From assembly GCF_022808175.1 (NCBI RefSeq), contig NZ_JALGBX010000023.1, positions 101,792 through 165,791 on the forward strand: a DNA stretch of 64,000 nucleotides. Direction: 5' to 3'. This DNA comes from Streptomyces sp. AP-93 (GTDB taxonomy: Bacteria > Actinomycetota > Actinomycetes > Streptomycetales > Streptomycetaceae). A model generated the notes under the pieces. The model was not told where the DNA came from. It did no database searches and saw only the letters and a program-made list of their open reading frames with translations. The position numbers and the translations under genes were made by a program. Below, in pieces: positions 16,806 to 26,062 of the stretch (its first letter is position 1; the number at the start of each line of letters is the position of its first letter).

Positions 16806-17642
16806 TCAGAGCGGGCCCGTCATCTGGTTCATCTCCTCCATCGGCGGAGCGTCCTGGAGGCCCGGCAGCAGCCAGTCCTGGAAGGGAGCGAGAGCGGCCA
16901 GGACGAGGAAGGCGATCCCGACGGCCCAGGTGAGCCAGGGGCCCTGCCTCCAGAGCTTCTCCAGGAAGATCACCGCGGCCACGGCCGCCATCGCGGCCAC
17001 GTTCATGAAGCCGAGCGGGATCAGGACGATCATCAGCCCCCAGCAGCAGCCGACGCAGTACAGCCCGTGATGCGCGCCGACCCGCAGATCCTTCGCCCAT
17101 GGCCGGAACCGCGAGTACCGCAGCAGCTGGAACATGGGATTGCGGCAGTGTCGCAGGCAGACCCGCTTCAGCGGTCCGAACTGATGCAGCCCCGCGAGGA
17201 GGAACGCCCCGGCCCCGATCCAGCGCCCCGCCCCCGGATTGCCCTCCACCAGGTTCCCGGTCACCGCCAGGGCGCCGTACGCGAGCAGCCCGAAGCCGGT
17301 CCAGGCCAGCAGGTAGCCGCTGACGAACTCGGCGATGTGCAGCGCGCGGACCGCGGGACCCGCCGGGCGGCGGCTGATCCCCCGTATCCAGGTGATGGCG
17401 ACCGGGGCCACCGACGGCAGCATCATCGCCGCCATCATGACCACCCACAGCAGCAGGAAGAGCGGCAGCGCCAGGCCCATGGTGCCGGGCTCCATCCCCA
17501 TGTGGCGGGCCTGCCCGATCGTGAGCACCCACGCGAGTACGGCGATCAGCACCATCAGCGTCCAGCCGGCCGCCAGATCACGCCGGGGCAGAAGGACTCC
17601 GGGCCGGGTCGGCGCGGGTGCGGCGAGATGGACGTGCGGCAT
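16806..17642 (-). CDS. DUF2182 integral membrane protein
   Basis: 278 residues from an ATG with GGGAGG 6 bases upstream. About six to seven membrane segments carry the family patterns LWVVMMAAMMLPSVAP (residues about 70-85) and, late in the protein, GLYCVGCCWGLMIVL with its paired cysteines. Met- and Cys-rich membrane segments suggest transition-metal handling, but no activity is established for the family. It converges on the second DUF1326 gene and is adjacent to a decayed copper-ATPase gene, so a role in metal homeostasis is plausible. Confidence 0.85.
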   Translation of the reverse strand: MPHVHLAAPAPTRPGVLLPRRDLAAGWTLMVLIAVLAWVLTIGQARHMGMEPGTMGLALPLFLLLWVVMMAAMMLPSVAPVAITWIRGISRRPAGPAVRALHIAEFVSGYLLAWTGFGLLAYGALAVTGNLVEGNPGAGRWIGAGAFLLAGLHQFGPLKRVCLRHCRNPMFQLLRYSRFRPWAKDLRVGAHHGLYCVGCCWGLMIVLIPLGFMNVAAMAAVAAVIFLEKLWRQGPWLTWAVGIAFLVLAALAPFQDWLLPGLQDAPPMEEMNQMTGPL

Positions 17643-17705
17643 GGCGGGCCTCCCAGAGGGGCCGTTGCCCGAGGAACATCTCCAGCTCAGCACAGAACTC
17701 GCGGG

Positions 17706-18835
17706 TCAGCGATGCAGCGGCCGGAAGCGGCGCAGCCGCAGGCTGTTGGTGACGACGAAGACGGACGAGGAAGCCATCGCTGCGCCGGCGATCATCGGGT
17801 TGGGCATGCCGAGGGCGGCCAGCGGCAGGGCGGCGACGTTGTAGGCGAACGCCCAGAACAGGTTGGCCTTGATCGTACGGAGAGTGCGGCGCGCCAGCCT
17901 GATGGCGTCACCGGCGGCCCGCAGGTCACCCCGTACGAGCGTCAGGTCGGAGGCGGCGATCGCGGCATCGGTGCCGGTGCCCATGGCCAGTCCCAGGTCG
18001 GCCTGGGCGAGCGCGGCCGCCCCGTTGACGCCGTCGCCGACCATCGCCACCACGCGGCCCTGCTCCTGCAGACGCCGGATCTCGGCGACCTTGTCCTCGG
18101 GGTGGACCTCGGCGACGACCCGGTCGATGCCGACCTCGGCGGCCACCGCGCGGGCAGCCGCCGCGCTGTCGCCGGTCAGCAGGACCGGGGTGAGCCCGAG
18201 CCGCTTGAGGTCCGCGACCGCCTCGGCGCTCGTCGCCTTCACGGTGTCGGCGACCACCAGAGCGGCCCGCACCTGCCCGTCCCAGGCGGCGAAGACCACC
18301 GTGCGTCCCTCGCGCTGCGCCGCGTCCCGGGTCCCACTACAACGCCGACGCTCCACAGATAGGCGGCCAGCACACCCAGAGACACCAGGGTGTCCATCGT
18401 CGCCGACCCGTGCCGCAGGTTCAGGGCGGCCGCCCGGTGGAACGGCCAGGCGCCCCACACGACCACGGGAGTGGCCAGCAGCAGCGCGACCCACGGCCAG
18501 CCGTCGAACCGAAGCGCCGGAATCATGGATACGAGGACCACCGGCAGCCCCAGCAGTGCCGAGCCGAACAGCCGCCGCCGAAGCCCGGCGAGGTGGGCGC
18601 CCTCGGTGTCCGTCCCGGCTTCCTCCTGCGCGGACTCGCGACCCATCGCCGAGGCCCCGTACCCGATGGCCTCGACCGCACCGATCAGCTGCTCCTGCGA
18701 CACCTCCGGGTCGTCCCGCGTGACGTGCGCGGTCGCGGTCGCGAGGTTGACCGTCGCGCTCACTCCCGGCAGCTTGGCGAGTTTCCGCTCGACCCGGGCC
18801 ACACAGGACGCGCAGGTCATGCCGGTGATGGCCAA
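17706..18835 (-). pseudogene. internally deleted CopA-type P1B ATPase
   Basis: The first part (18835 to about 18340) encodes an HMA domain with GMTCASC and the first membrane segments (SLGVLAAYLWSVGVV). After position about 18335 the frame changes and the sequence resumes late in the P-domain (REGRTVVFAAWDGQVR) and runs to the normal end (SSSVFVVTNSLRLRRF). Everything between is lost, roughly 300 or more residues, including the CPC copper site, the TGE motif and the DKTG phosphorylation site. The hinge motif normally reading GDGxND is GDGVNG, so a second inactivating change exists. This is a non-functional copper exporter. Confidence 0.85.
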
Positions 18836-18840
18836 AGGGC

Positions 18841-19053
18841 ATCCTCGACCTCCAGCGCAGCGGCGAGCAGCCCTGCGGCCTCGTCACCGATCTCCTCGAT
18901 CAGCACCTCGCGGACATCGACCGCCGTATCTCGGACCTCCAAGCGCTCCGGACGACCCGGCGCGGTGCCCGGGCCCAGGCCGATCAGGCAACGGGCCGAG
19001 GGGAGAGCGCCGTGGTCTGCCGGATCATCGAAGGTGCGTCGGCGGCGTCCTGA
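18841..19053 (+). pseudogene. C-terminal remnant of a MerR-family regulator
   Basis: The frame from 18841 to the stop at 19051-19053 reads DLQRSGEQPCGLVTDLL, then HLADIDRRISDLQALRTT and AVVCRIIEG, the dimerisation helix and metal-binding end of a CueR/MerR-like regulator. The DNA-binding half is missing; the junction lies within a few bases of the start of the CopA remnant. The two remnants look like the fused ends of a merR-copA pair after deletion. Confidence 0.7.
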
Positions 19054-19099
19054 GCCGCGGAACGCCCGACCGGAATGGCCGGTCAGGCCATGGCCTAGC

Positions 19100-19507
19100 A
19101 TGGCGCGCATGTCGCGACGCCTGCCTCCGTCGCTCCGGACGTGGTCCGGAGTGCTGCTGGTGTGCGCGCTCTTCGCCTGTCTGACGGGGCTCGCGCGTCC
19201 GGCGATGGCGACCGCGATGACGATGCCGGGGCCGATGGGCGCCTCCCCGCACGTCGCGGTCCGCGGGCACGCCGAGGCTTCGGCCGCCGTCGCGGCGCCG
19301 GACCACGGTCGGCGTTGCCCGGTGTCGGAGGAACAGTGCGTCGCGCCGAAGGGCGTCCTCACGCAGGACGGCCCGACGGCGCAGACGCCTGCGATCGTGG
19401 CGCACGCGACCGACTGTTCACCCGAGTCGCCGCGCCCCTGGCCCCATGCCCCGCCTCCGGCAGCCGCCCCTCCTGATCTGCACCGGTTGTGCGTGTCACG
19501 GACGTGA
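19100..19507 (+). CDS. small secreted protein, resembles DUF6153
   Basis: 135 residues with a Sec-type signal peptide (hydrophobic core about residues 15-37), then a His/Met-containing linker (MTMPGPMGASPHV), several cysteines (CPVSEEQCV) and a Pro-rich tail ending HRLCVSRT. I believe small secreted proteins of this type occur beside TauE-like membrane proteins in Streptomyces, as here; the DUF6153 label is from memory and should be checked. Two starts are possible (19100 and 19109), neither with a strong ribosome binding site. A role in extracellular copper binding is inferred from context only. Confidence 0.55.
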   Translation: MARMSRRLPPSLRTWSGVLLVCALFACLTGLARPAMATAMTMPGPMGASPHVAVRGHAEASAAVAAPDHGRRCPVSEEQCVAPKGVLTQDGPTAQTPAIVAHATDCSPESPRPWPHAPPPAAAPPDLHRLCVSRT

Positions 19508-19624
19508 GGGCCGGCCACCCGCAGGGCTGACGCCCCGCGGGAAGCCACCTTCCCTCACGTCCACTTCGGCGCGCCCTGATGTCCCCGCGCGCGTGCCGTC
19601 GTCGCAGAACAGGAGTAACGACGC

Positions 19625-20752
19625 ATGCCGTCGTCCGTCGCTTTGCTGATCACCGGTGCGAGCACCGGTCTGCTCGCCGGTGGCGCCTCGTGCGCCGCCG
19701 TACAGGGGGGCCTGCTGGCCGGTGCCGTGACCCGCCGGCGCAGCCCCGACCCGACAGCCGCGCCCGCCGGCATCCTTCGGCCGCGCCCCGCGCGGCAGGC
19801 GGATGCCGGCACACCGCTGGCTCCCGTCGGGGCGTTCCTCGCCGGAAAGCTGGTGTCCCATACGGCACTCGGTGCCCTGCTCGGGGTGTTCGGCAGCGCC
19901 TTGCAGCCCAGTCCGCGTACCCAGGCAGTGCTGCTGCTCGTGGCCGGGGCCGTCATGGTGCTCTTCGCGCTGGACCTGATCGGAGTCAAGGCCGTGGGGC
20001 GGCTGGTGCCGCGCCCGCCGGCATCCTTCGGCCGCCTGATGCGGCGCAGCGCCAGGATCGAATCGCCCATCACCCCTGCCCTGGTCGGATTCGCCACGGT
20101 GCTCGTGCCCTGCGGCGTGACCCTGTCCATGGAACTGCTCGCGATCACCTCCGGATCGGCGGTGGCCGGCGCCGCGGTGATGGCCGGGTTCGTACTCGGC
20201 ACCGCACCGCTGTTCGCCGTACTCGGATACCTGTTCCGGCGCAGCGCCCAGGCTTTGTCGGGCAAGCTGGCCGGGCTCACCGGTGTGGTGGTGCTGACCG
20301 TGGCGGCCTGGACCATGATCTCCGCCCTTCAGGCCGGCGGCTGGGTCTCCTTCGGCTCCCCCGGCAAGCAGCAGACCACCGCCACCGGCCCGTTCCTCAT
20401 GGAAGGCGGCGAGGGCAGCGGCGACGGCAACGGGGGCACGGCGACGGGCGAGGCCGCCCCCGTACGCATCGACGCCTCCGGGGAGCAGACCGTCGTCCTC
20501 ACCGTGACGGACTTCTACCTCCCCACCCGGTTCACCGCGAAGGCCGGTGTGCCCACCACGCTGGTCCTGCGGGGCAAGGACTCCGGGGGCTGCGCCCGCG
20601 CCTTCACCATCCCCGAACTCGGCGTCCAGGAGATCGTCAAGCGGGACGGCGACACCGAGATCGACCTGGGCGCCCGCAAGCCCGGAACCCTGCGCTTCTC
20701 CTGCGCCATGGGCATGCAGAGCGGGGCCATCGAGTTCAAGAAGGACCTGTGA
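19625..20752 (+). CDS. TauE/SafE-like membrane protein fused to a cupredoxin domain
   Basis: 375 residues. The first about 240 hold six or so membrane segments with the Cys/Pro signature of the UreH/TauE copper-export group (GASTGLLAGGASCAAVQGG near residue 11 and VLVPCGVTLSMELLAI near 160). After a Gly-rich linker, residues about 280-375 form a cupredoxin-like domain with candidate copper ligands in GGCARAFTIPELG and RFSCAMGMQSG. The fusion suggests that copper is picked up outside by the cupredoxin and handled by the membrane domain. Its stop overlaps the CopZ-like start by one base (TGATG). Confidence 0.8.
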   Translation: MPSSVALLITGASTGLLAGGASCAAVQGGLLAGAVTRRRSPDPTAAPAGILRPRPARQADAGTPLAPVGAFLAGKLVSHTALGALLGVFGSALQPSPRTQAVLLLVAGAVMVLFALDLIGVKAVGRLVPRPPASFGRLMRRSARIESPITPALVGFATVLVPCGVTLSMELLAITSGSAVAGAAVMAGFVLGTAPLFAVLGYLFRRSAQALSGKLAGLTGVVVLTVAAWTMISALQAGGWVSFGSPGKQQTTATGPFLMEGGEGSGDGNGGTATGEAAPVRIDASGEQTVVLTVTDFYLPTRFTAKAGVPTTLVLRGKDSGGCARAFTIPELGVQEIVKRDGDTEIDLGARKPGTLRFSCAMGMQSGAIEFKKDL

Positions 20753-21015
20753 TGAAGCTGTTCAGCCGTAAGAACAAGCCCGAGGCCGCGACCGGTGAGC
20801 AGGTGGTTCTCCTCATCAACGGCATGCACTGCACCAGCTGTGGCCTGCTCATCGACGACGAGTTGGAGGACCTGCCCGGCGTCCGCTCGGCCACCACGGA
20901 CGTACGAGCCGGACGCAGCGTCGTCCGCCTGGAGGACGGCGCCGGCATCGACACCGCGGCACTTGTCGCGGCAGTTGAGGCAGCCGGGGACTACACAGCG
21001 CGCATCGCCGGCTGA
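20752..21015 (+). CDS. heavy-metal-associated (CopZ-like) protein
   Basis: 87 residues. After a basic start (MKLFSRKNKPEAA) comes one HMA domain with the metal motif MHCTSC at residues about 24-29 and the usual beta-alpha-beta pattern (LEDLPGVRSATTDVRAG). It binds Cu(I) or a similar ion and passes it to a partner protein. Translational coupling to the TauE-cupredoxin gene indicates that partner, especially as the local CopA ATPase is dead. Confidence 0.85.
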   Translation: MKLFSRKNKPEAATGEQVVLLINGMHCTSCGLLIDDELEDLPGVRSATTDVRAGRSVVRLEDGAGIDTAALVAAVEAAGDYTARIAG

Positions 21016-21024
21016 CACCCGTAG

Positions 21025-21780
21025 TCACTCGCTCGTCCCGGCACGAGGGGAAGCCGTGCCGGGCCCTCGGGCGCGGGCGATCGGCTGCAGTCGGCTCGCC
21101 GCGGTCCGGGGGACCGGCTTGATGTGGGCGAAGGCGCTCTTGGCGTTCCAGGTGGGAAAGGCTCGTACGAGCCACGAGGGGCCGTGGAGTTGGATGCGGC
21201 GGTCGCGCGTGGCTTCAGCCCAAGGGAGCTGGCCGGCATGCCATTTGACGAAGGCCTCGGCTTCCGCCGTGATGTACAGGTCCTCGTCGAGGCCGGGGTA
21301 CGTCTTGCAGATCTCGGTGTCCGCGTGCTCGATCAGCAGCCAGTACCGCTCGGGGCGCCGGCGGCCGGTGAAGTCGAAGCGGATGACGATGCGGCGGTCC
21401 GGGAGCCGGTCTCGGCGGAGCATGTTGCACATCGACCACAGCGCCACGAAGGGATCGAGGTGCTCGGGGGCGATTTCGAGCCAGGTGGCACCCCACTCGC
21501 CGAGCGACACGCAGACCTTGAAGAGGTCGTGCCCCGCGGGCGTGAGCTCGTAGTGGCGTCCGCGCCCTTCGGGTTTGGGCGCCGACTCCACGATTCCGAG
21601 GCGTTCGAGCTGCCCCAGCCGCTGCGCGAGCAGAGTGCGGGAGAGCCCGGGCGCGCCCTCCAGGATCTCGCTGAAGTTTCCGCAGCCCAGGTGCAGGTTG
21701 CGGATGATCACCGGTGTCCAGCGCTCGGCGAAGATCTCTGCGCCACGGGCGATGGGACAGTACTGGCCGTAAGTCCGCAC
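21025..21780 (-). CDS. HxlR-family winged-helix regulator with C-terminal SCP2-like domain
   Basis: 251 residues. Residues 1-100 are an HxlR-type winged helix (YCPIARGAEIFAERWTPVII, then LSRTLLAQRLGQLERLGIV), including the conserved N-terminal Cys of the family. The remaining 150 residues form a second domain (FDFTGRRRPERYWLLIEH) of the sterol-carrier-like type seen in long HxlR regulators. It diverges from an FAD oxidase gene, which it probably controls through the inverted repeat between them. Its stop lies only 10 bases from the end of the CopZ-like gene. Confidence 0.85.
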   Translation of the reverse strand: MRTYGQYCPIARGAEIFAERWTPVIIRNLHLGCGNFSEILEGAPGLSRTLLAQRLGQLERLGIVESAPKPEGRGRHYELTPAGHDLFKVCVSLGEWGATWLEIAPEHLDPFVALWSMCNMLRRDRLPDRRIVIRFDFTGRRRPERYWLLIEHADTEICKTYPGLDEDLYITAEAEAFVKWHAGQLPWAEATRDRRIQLHGPSWLVRAFPTWNAKSAFAHIKPVPRTAASRLQPIARARGPGTASPRAGTSE

Positions 21781-21812
21781 GACACCAGTATCGCGCCCTG
21801 GCCTCCGGCGGC

Positions 21813-21833
21813 GAAGTCCAGAATCCTGACTTC
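21813..21833. promoter_or_regulatory. inverted repeat, candidate HxlR operator
   Basis: GAAGTC (21813-21818) and GACTTC (21828-21833) form a perfect inverted repeat with a 9-base AT-richer spacer, about 33 bases upstream of the HxlR start and 100 bases before the FAD oxidase start. Confidence 0.5.
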
Positions 21834-21933
21834 ACAGCCACGGTCCACGGTGCTGCGATGGGACTGTCGGGAGACGAGGACCACGACGCCGACCGCCGAG
21901 CGAGTCGGCCCTCGGAACGAGGAGGTGGCCGCG

Positions 21934-23313
21934 ATGGAGACCAACGAGATCAACGGGTTCCGGGGCCGGCTGATCACCGCTGACCACGCCGACTACGACG
22001 CCGCACGAGCACTGTGGAACGGCGCCGTCAACCGGCGCCCCCGGCTGATCGCCCGATGCGGTGGGACCGCAGACGTGGTCGCAGCCGTGCGCTTCGGCCG
22101 CGACCACGGCCTGGAGATCGCCGTCCGGGGCGGGGGCCACAACGTGGCCGGCACGGCGGTGTGCGACGACGGGATCGTCATCGACCTCTCGGCCATGCGG
22201 GCCGTATGGGTCGACCCCGCCGGCCGCACGGCCCGGGTGCAGGGTGGCGCTCTGTGGGGCGACGTCGACCACGAGACGCAGGCCCACGCTCTGGCCACCA
22301 CCGGCGGTATCGTGGGCCACACCGGCGTCGCCGGGCTCACCCTCGGCGGTGGCATCGGCTTCCTCATGCGCAAGCACGGGCTCGCCGTCGACAACCTGCT
22401 GGCCGCCGAGGTGGTCACCCCCGAGGGCAGCATCCTGCGGGCGTCCGCCGATGAACACCCGGATCTGTTCTGGGCGCTGCGAGGCGGCGGCGGAAACTTC
22501 GGCGTCGTCACCACGTTCCGGTTCGCCCTGCACCCCCTCGGCCCGACCGTGATGGCCGGACCTGTCTTCTGGGCGGCCGACGACACCGCCGACGTGCTGC
22601 GCTTCTACCGGGACTTCGCCGCCGAAGCGCCCGACGAGCTCGGCACCGTCGTCAGGCTCGGCACCATCCCGCCGCTGCCGGTCATCAGCGAGGAGCTCCA
22701 CTGGCGGCCGGCCATCGCCGTCGCCTGCTGCTACGCCGGCCCCGTCGAAGACGGCGAGCGTGCGGTACGGGCCCTGCGCCGCTTCGGGACGCCGCTCGTG
22801 GACCTGCTCGCACCCACGCCCTACGCCGCCTTCCAGGGCGGCCTCGACGACACCGTCCTCCACGGATGGCACTACTACTGGAAGTCCACCGACCTCACCG
22901 GTCTGTCCGACGAGGCCATCGCGGTCATCGCCGATCACGCCTACCGGGCCGCTTCGCCCCGGTCGTATGCGGCGATGTTCCACATGGGTGGCGCCGTCGC
23001 CCGGGTCCCCCACGACGCCACCGCCTACGCCGGTCGCGACGTGGCCCACAACATCGTCATCGACGCCGTGTGGCTCCCTGAAGAGTCCGACGGGCACGCC
23101 GCGGCCGAGACCGCATGGGCGCGGCGGTTCCTCCAAGCCCTCCAGCCGCACCGCGCCGACAGCGTCTACGTCAACTTCCTCGATGCCGACGACGACGCCG
23201 GCCGCGTCCGAGAGGCCTACGGCGATCACATCTACCGGCGACTGGCCGAGGTCAAGGCCAAGTACGACCCCGACAACGCCTTCCACCACAACAAGAACAT
23301 CCGCCCCGGCTGA
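21934..23313 (+). CDS. FAD-dependent oxidase, berberine-bridge type
   Basis: 459 residues, the usual length for this family. The FAD-binding PCMH domain includes RGGGHNVAGTAV (residues about 67-78), whose His would carry FAD covalently, and GLTLGGGIGFLMRKHGL; the C-terminal BBE motif YVNFLDAD is followed by KYDPDNAFHHNKNI. The usual second, cysteinyl FAD link (GxxC) is replaced: the sequence reads GGIVGHTGVAG, so attachment is probably single. It has no signal peptide. Substrates of such oxidases range from sugars to secondary-metabolite alcohols; none is indicated here. Confidence 0.85.
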   Translation: METNEINGFRGRLITADHADYDAARALWNGAVNRRPRLIARCGGTADVVAAVRFGRDHGLEIAVRGGGHNVAGTAVCDDGIVIDLSAMRAVWVDPAGRTARVQGGALWGDVDHETQAHALATTGGIVGHTGVAGLTLGGGIGFLMRKHGLAVDNLLAAEVVTPEGSILRASADEHPDLFWALRGGGGNFGVVTTFRFALHPLGPTVMAGPVFWAADDTADVLRFYRDFAAEAPDELGTVVRLGTIPPLPVISEELHWRPAIAVACCYAGPVEDGERAVRALRRFGTPLVDLLAPTPYAAFQGGLDDTVLHGWHYYWKSTDLTGLSDEAIAVIADHAYRAASPRSYAAMFHMGGAVARVPHDATAYAGRDVAHNIVIDAVWLPEESDGHAAAETAWARRFLQALQPHRADSVYVNFLDADDDAGRVREAYGDHIYRRLAEVKAKYDPDNAFHHNKNIRPG

Positions 23314-23364
23314 GCGGGTCGGGCGACGGTCCCGGACTAGGAAAGTCTGCCGGGCCGGCTGTCC

Positions 23365-24639
23365 TCATGTCCTCGGGTGTGTCTCGTACATCCGGATGGC
23401 GACGAGAAGTCCGGAGGCGGCGGTGAGGGCGGCGACGGCCCAGATCGCGGTGGTGAGGCCGAAGGCATCGGCGAGAACGCCCGCCAGGAGGGCGCCGACG
23501 GCGAAGCCGCCGTCGCGCCACAGCCGGTAGACGCCGACGGCACGGGCCCGCCAGGCGGGATGGGCGACGTCGCCGATCACGGCGAGCAGGGTCGGGTAGA
23601 CCATCGCGGTGCCCGCCCCGAGCAGGATCTGGGCGAGGGCCCAGACGGGGAAGGCGGTGCCTGCGGCGACCAGGCCGATGGCGGCGGCCTGCAGAAGCAT
23701 TCCCCAGGCGATGAGGCGCTTGCGGCCGATGCGGTCGGACCACCAGCCGGTCAGGATCTGACCGAGGCCCCAGACAGCGGGATAGAGGGCGGCGAGCAGC
23801 CCGATCCGGGTGATGGACAGGCCGTGAGCAGCGTAGAGCAGGGGGAAGATGCCCCAGGCGAGGGCGTCGTTGAGGTTGTTGACCATGCCGGCCCAGCTGG
23901 CGGATGAAAGGGCCTTGTCGCCGATGCTGGTGGCGCGGGTGATCTGGCGGGTGGTCAGTTCGCCGTGGTGGGCGGGGTTGTTCGGGGCGGGGTGGAGGGC
24001 GGCTTCGGCGCGGGCGTGTTCGCGGGTTTCACGTACGGCGAGGACGGAGAGGCCGAGCCCGAGGGCGGCGTAGGCGATGCCGAGGAAGAACGGCTCGGGC
24101 CGCAGTCCGGTGTGAGCGGCGATGGCGCCTGTGGCCATGGCGGTGGCGGCGAGCGCGCCGTAGCCGGCGGCCTCGTTCAGGCCCATCGCAAGTCCTCGGC
24201 GGGCCGGGCCGACCAGGTCGATCTTCATGACGACGGTGGTGGACCAGGTCAGGCCCTGGTTGATGCCGAGAAGCACGTTCGCGAAGATCACCCAGCCCCA
24301 GGAGGGTGCCCAGATCAGCAGCAGGGGGACCGGCAAGGCGATGAGCCAGCCCGCGATGAGCACGGGCTTGCGGCCGTAGCGGTCCGACCAGGTTCCGGCG
24401 AGGAAGTTGGTGACCGCCTTGGTCGCACCGAAGGCCACGATGTAGGTGAGGGCGGCGGTGTGGGCGGAGAGGTGGAAGGCCTGCTCGGCGAGCAGAGGCA
24501 GCACCGTGCGCTCCTGACCGAGCATGCCGCCGACCAGCGCGTTGACCGCGACGAGCAGGGCGAACTGCGCGAGGTTGGCGCGCAGTCCGAGTCTGATCCC
24601 GCCCGGGTGTCCGGGCACCGGGGTGGCAGGGACGGTCAC
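23365..24639 (-). CDS. MFS transporter linked to the rhodanese locus
   Basis: 424 residues with about twelve membrane segments and the MFS signature loops GTWSDRYGRKPVLIAGW (residues about 80-96) and GWWSDRIGRKRLIAWG in the second half. The GTG start overlaps the stop of the MBL-rhodanese gene by 4 bases (24636-24639), so the two are translationally coupled. By context it may export a sulfur compound such as sulfite or thiosulfate, or import a sulfur source. Confidence 0.85.
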   Translation of the reverse strand: MTVPATPVPGHPGGIRLGLRANLAQFALLVAVNALVGGMLGQERTVLPLLAEQAFHLSAHTAALTYIVAFGATKAVTNFLAGTWSDRYGRKPVLIAGWLIALPVPLLLIWAPSWGWVIFANVLLGINQGLTWSTTVVMKIDLVGPARRGLAMGLNEAAGYGALAATAMATGAIAAHTGLRPEPFFLGIAYAALGLGLSVLAVRETREHARAEAALHPAPNNPAHHGELTTRQITRATSIGDKALSSASWAGMVNNLNDALAWGIFPLLYAAHGLSITRIGLLAALYPAVWGLGQILTGWWSDRIGRKRLIAWGMLLQAAAIGLVAAGTAFPVWALAQILLGAGTAMVYPTLLAVIGDVAHPAWRARAVGVYRLWRDGGFAVGALLAGVLADAFGLTTAIWAVAALTAASGLLVAIRMYETHPRT

Positions 24640-26000
24640 ACGCCCTCCTCAAGGGCTCTGCCGGTGGCGTCGGCCCAGTCCGCGGCGCCACCGGCCAGGA
24701 CCGCGAGGTTCCTGGCGCCGGAGTGGGCGAGGAGGCTGGCGGCGGTCATGGCGCGTTCGCCGTGTCCGCACATCACCACCGTGCCGTCCGCGGTCGCGGG
24801 CAGGTGTGTGGGGAGGGTACCGAGTTCGGCGTGAGCGGCTCCGGGGATGTGGCCGCCGGCGAACTCGGAGGTTTGACGTACGTCCAGGACCGGGCGGTCG
24901 CCGATCTGCTCGGCCGTGACGAGGCCGGTCGTGTCCGCCGGGCCTCCGTCGGCGAGCCAGGCGGTCATGCCGCCGGCCAGCTGTCCGGCGAGCCGGTCGT
25001 AGCCGATCTTCGCGGCTTGCCAGGCGAGCTCGTGCTCGTCCTGGCCGGGTCCGAGGAGGAAGACCATCGGGGTGTCGTCGGGCAGCAGCCAGCCGAGCCA
25101 GGTGGCGAATGCCGGTCGCAGCGGGTTGGAGATGGCGCCGGGGATGTGCCCGGCGGCGAACTCCCGCACGGGGCGGGCGTCGACCAGGTGGGCGCCGGAG
25201 GCGAGCAGGGTTCGCGCGGCGGCCGGGGTCAGCGGCTTCAGACCCGGGACTGCGGTGAGCAGGGCCGGGCCCTGCCGGTTGGTCTCGGCGAGGCGGTCGA
25301 AGTACGCGGGGTAGGAGCCGAGCGGTCCGAGCAGCCGGGCCACGAAGGTGTCTTCGTCGGGTGCCGCCAGCAGGTCGTTGGCGGCTTTCTGGGCGCCGAT
25401 GGTGGTGGTCCGCTCGGCACCGGGCGGTGCCGAGCAGAACGAGCCGGCACCGTGGGTGGGCCAGACCGCGGTGGGGTCGGGGAGTTCGGCCAGCCGTCGC
25501 AGGGAGCGGTACTGGGCGCGGGCCAGCTCCTCGGCCCGGTCCGCCCCTTGCAGGTCGGTGCGGGCGGCGGATCCGACGATCAGCGAGCCACCGGTGAACA
25601 CCCCCAGTTCACGGGTGTCGTCCAGGAGCAGGAAGGACAGGTGCTCGTCGGTGTGGCCGGGAGTGGCGAGCGCCCGCAGCGTCAGTCCGCCGAGGTCGAC
25701 CTCGTCGCCGTCGGCGAGCGCGGTGTGTGGGAAGGCGCGGCGGCCGGCCGCGGAGGCCAGGACCAGGGCCCCGTCGTCGGCGGCGAGCTGGAGCGCGCCG
25801 GTCAGGAAGTCGGCGTGCAGGTGGGTGTCGGCCGCGAAGGCCACGGTCAGCCCGCGCCGCGCGGCGGCGTCCCGCAGAGCACGCAGGTCACGGGAGGCAT
25901 CAACGGCCAGGGCCCCGCCGTCACCGAGGTCGACCAGGTATGCGCTGTTGCCCAGGCCTGCGTCCACCAGGGGAATCAGATACTCGTCGGTGAAGCTCAC
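24636..26000 (-). CDS. MBL-fold protein with two rhodanese domains (persulfide-dioxygenase type)
   Basis: 454 residues from a GTG with GGGAGG upstream. Residues about 1-240 are a metallo-beta-lactamase domain with a DTHLHADF motif, ATPGHTDEH and WPTHGAGS, the metal ligands of glyoxalase II/persulfide dioxygenases. Two rhodanese domains follow: the first (about 255-350) lacks a Cys in its active loop (FLLGPGQDE), the second (about 360-450) has VVMCGHGERA with the catalytic Cys. So it probably oxidises persulfides and passes sulfur through one active rhodanese. It diverges from an ArsR-rhodanese regulator. Confidence 0.85.
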   Translation of the reverse strand: MSFTDEYLIPLVDAGLGNSAYLVDLGDGGALAVDASRDLRALRDAAARRGLTVAFAADTHLHADFLTGALQLAADDGALVLASAAGRRAFPHTALADGDEVDLGGLTLRALATPGHTDEHLSFLLLDDTRELGVFTGGSLIVGSAARTDLQGADRAEELARAQYRSLRRLAELPDPTAVWPTHGAGSFCSAPPGAERTTTIGAQKAANDLLAAPDEDTFVARLLGPLGSYPAYFDRLAETNRQGPALLTAVPGLKPLTPAAARTLLASGAHLVDARPVREFAAGHIPGAISNPLRPAFATWLGWLLPDDTPMVFLLGPGQDEHELAWQAAKIGYDRLAGQLAGGMTAWLADGGPADTTGLVTAEQIGDRPVLDVRQTSEFAGGHIPGAAHAELGTLPTHLPATADGTVVMCGHGERAMTAASLLAHSGARNLAVLAGGAADWADATGRALEEGV

Positions 26001-26062
26001 GGCGGCCTCCCAGATGTTCGGTGTGCGGAGTTGGCAGCACCACTCCGCCCCTAATACAATAT

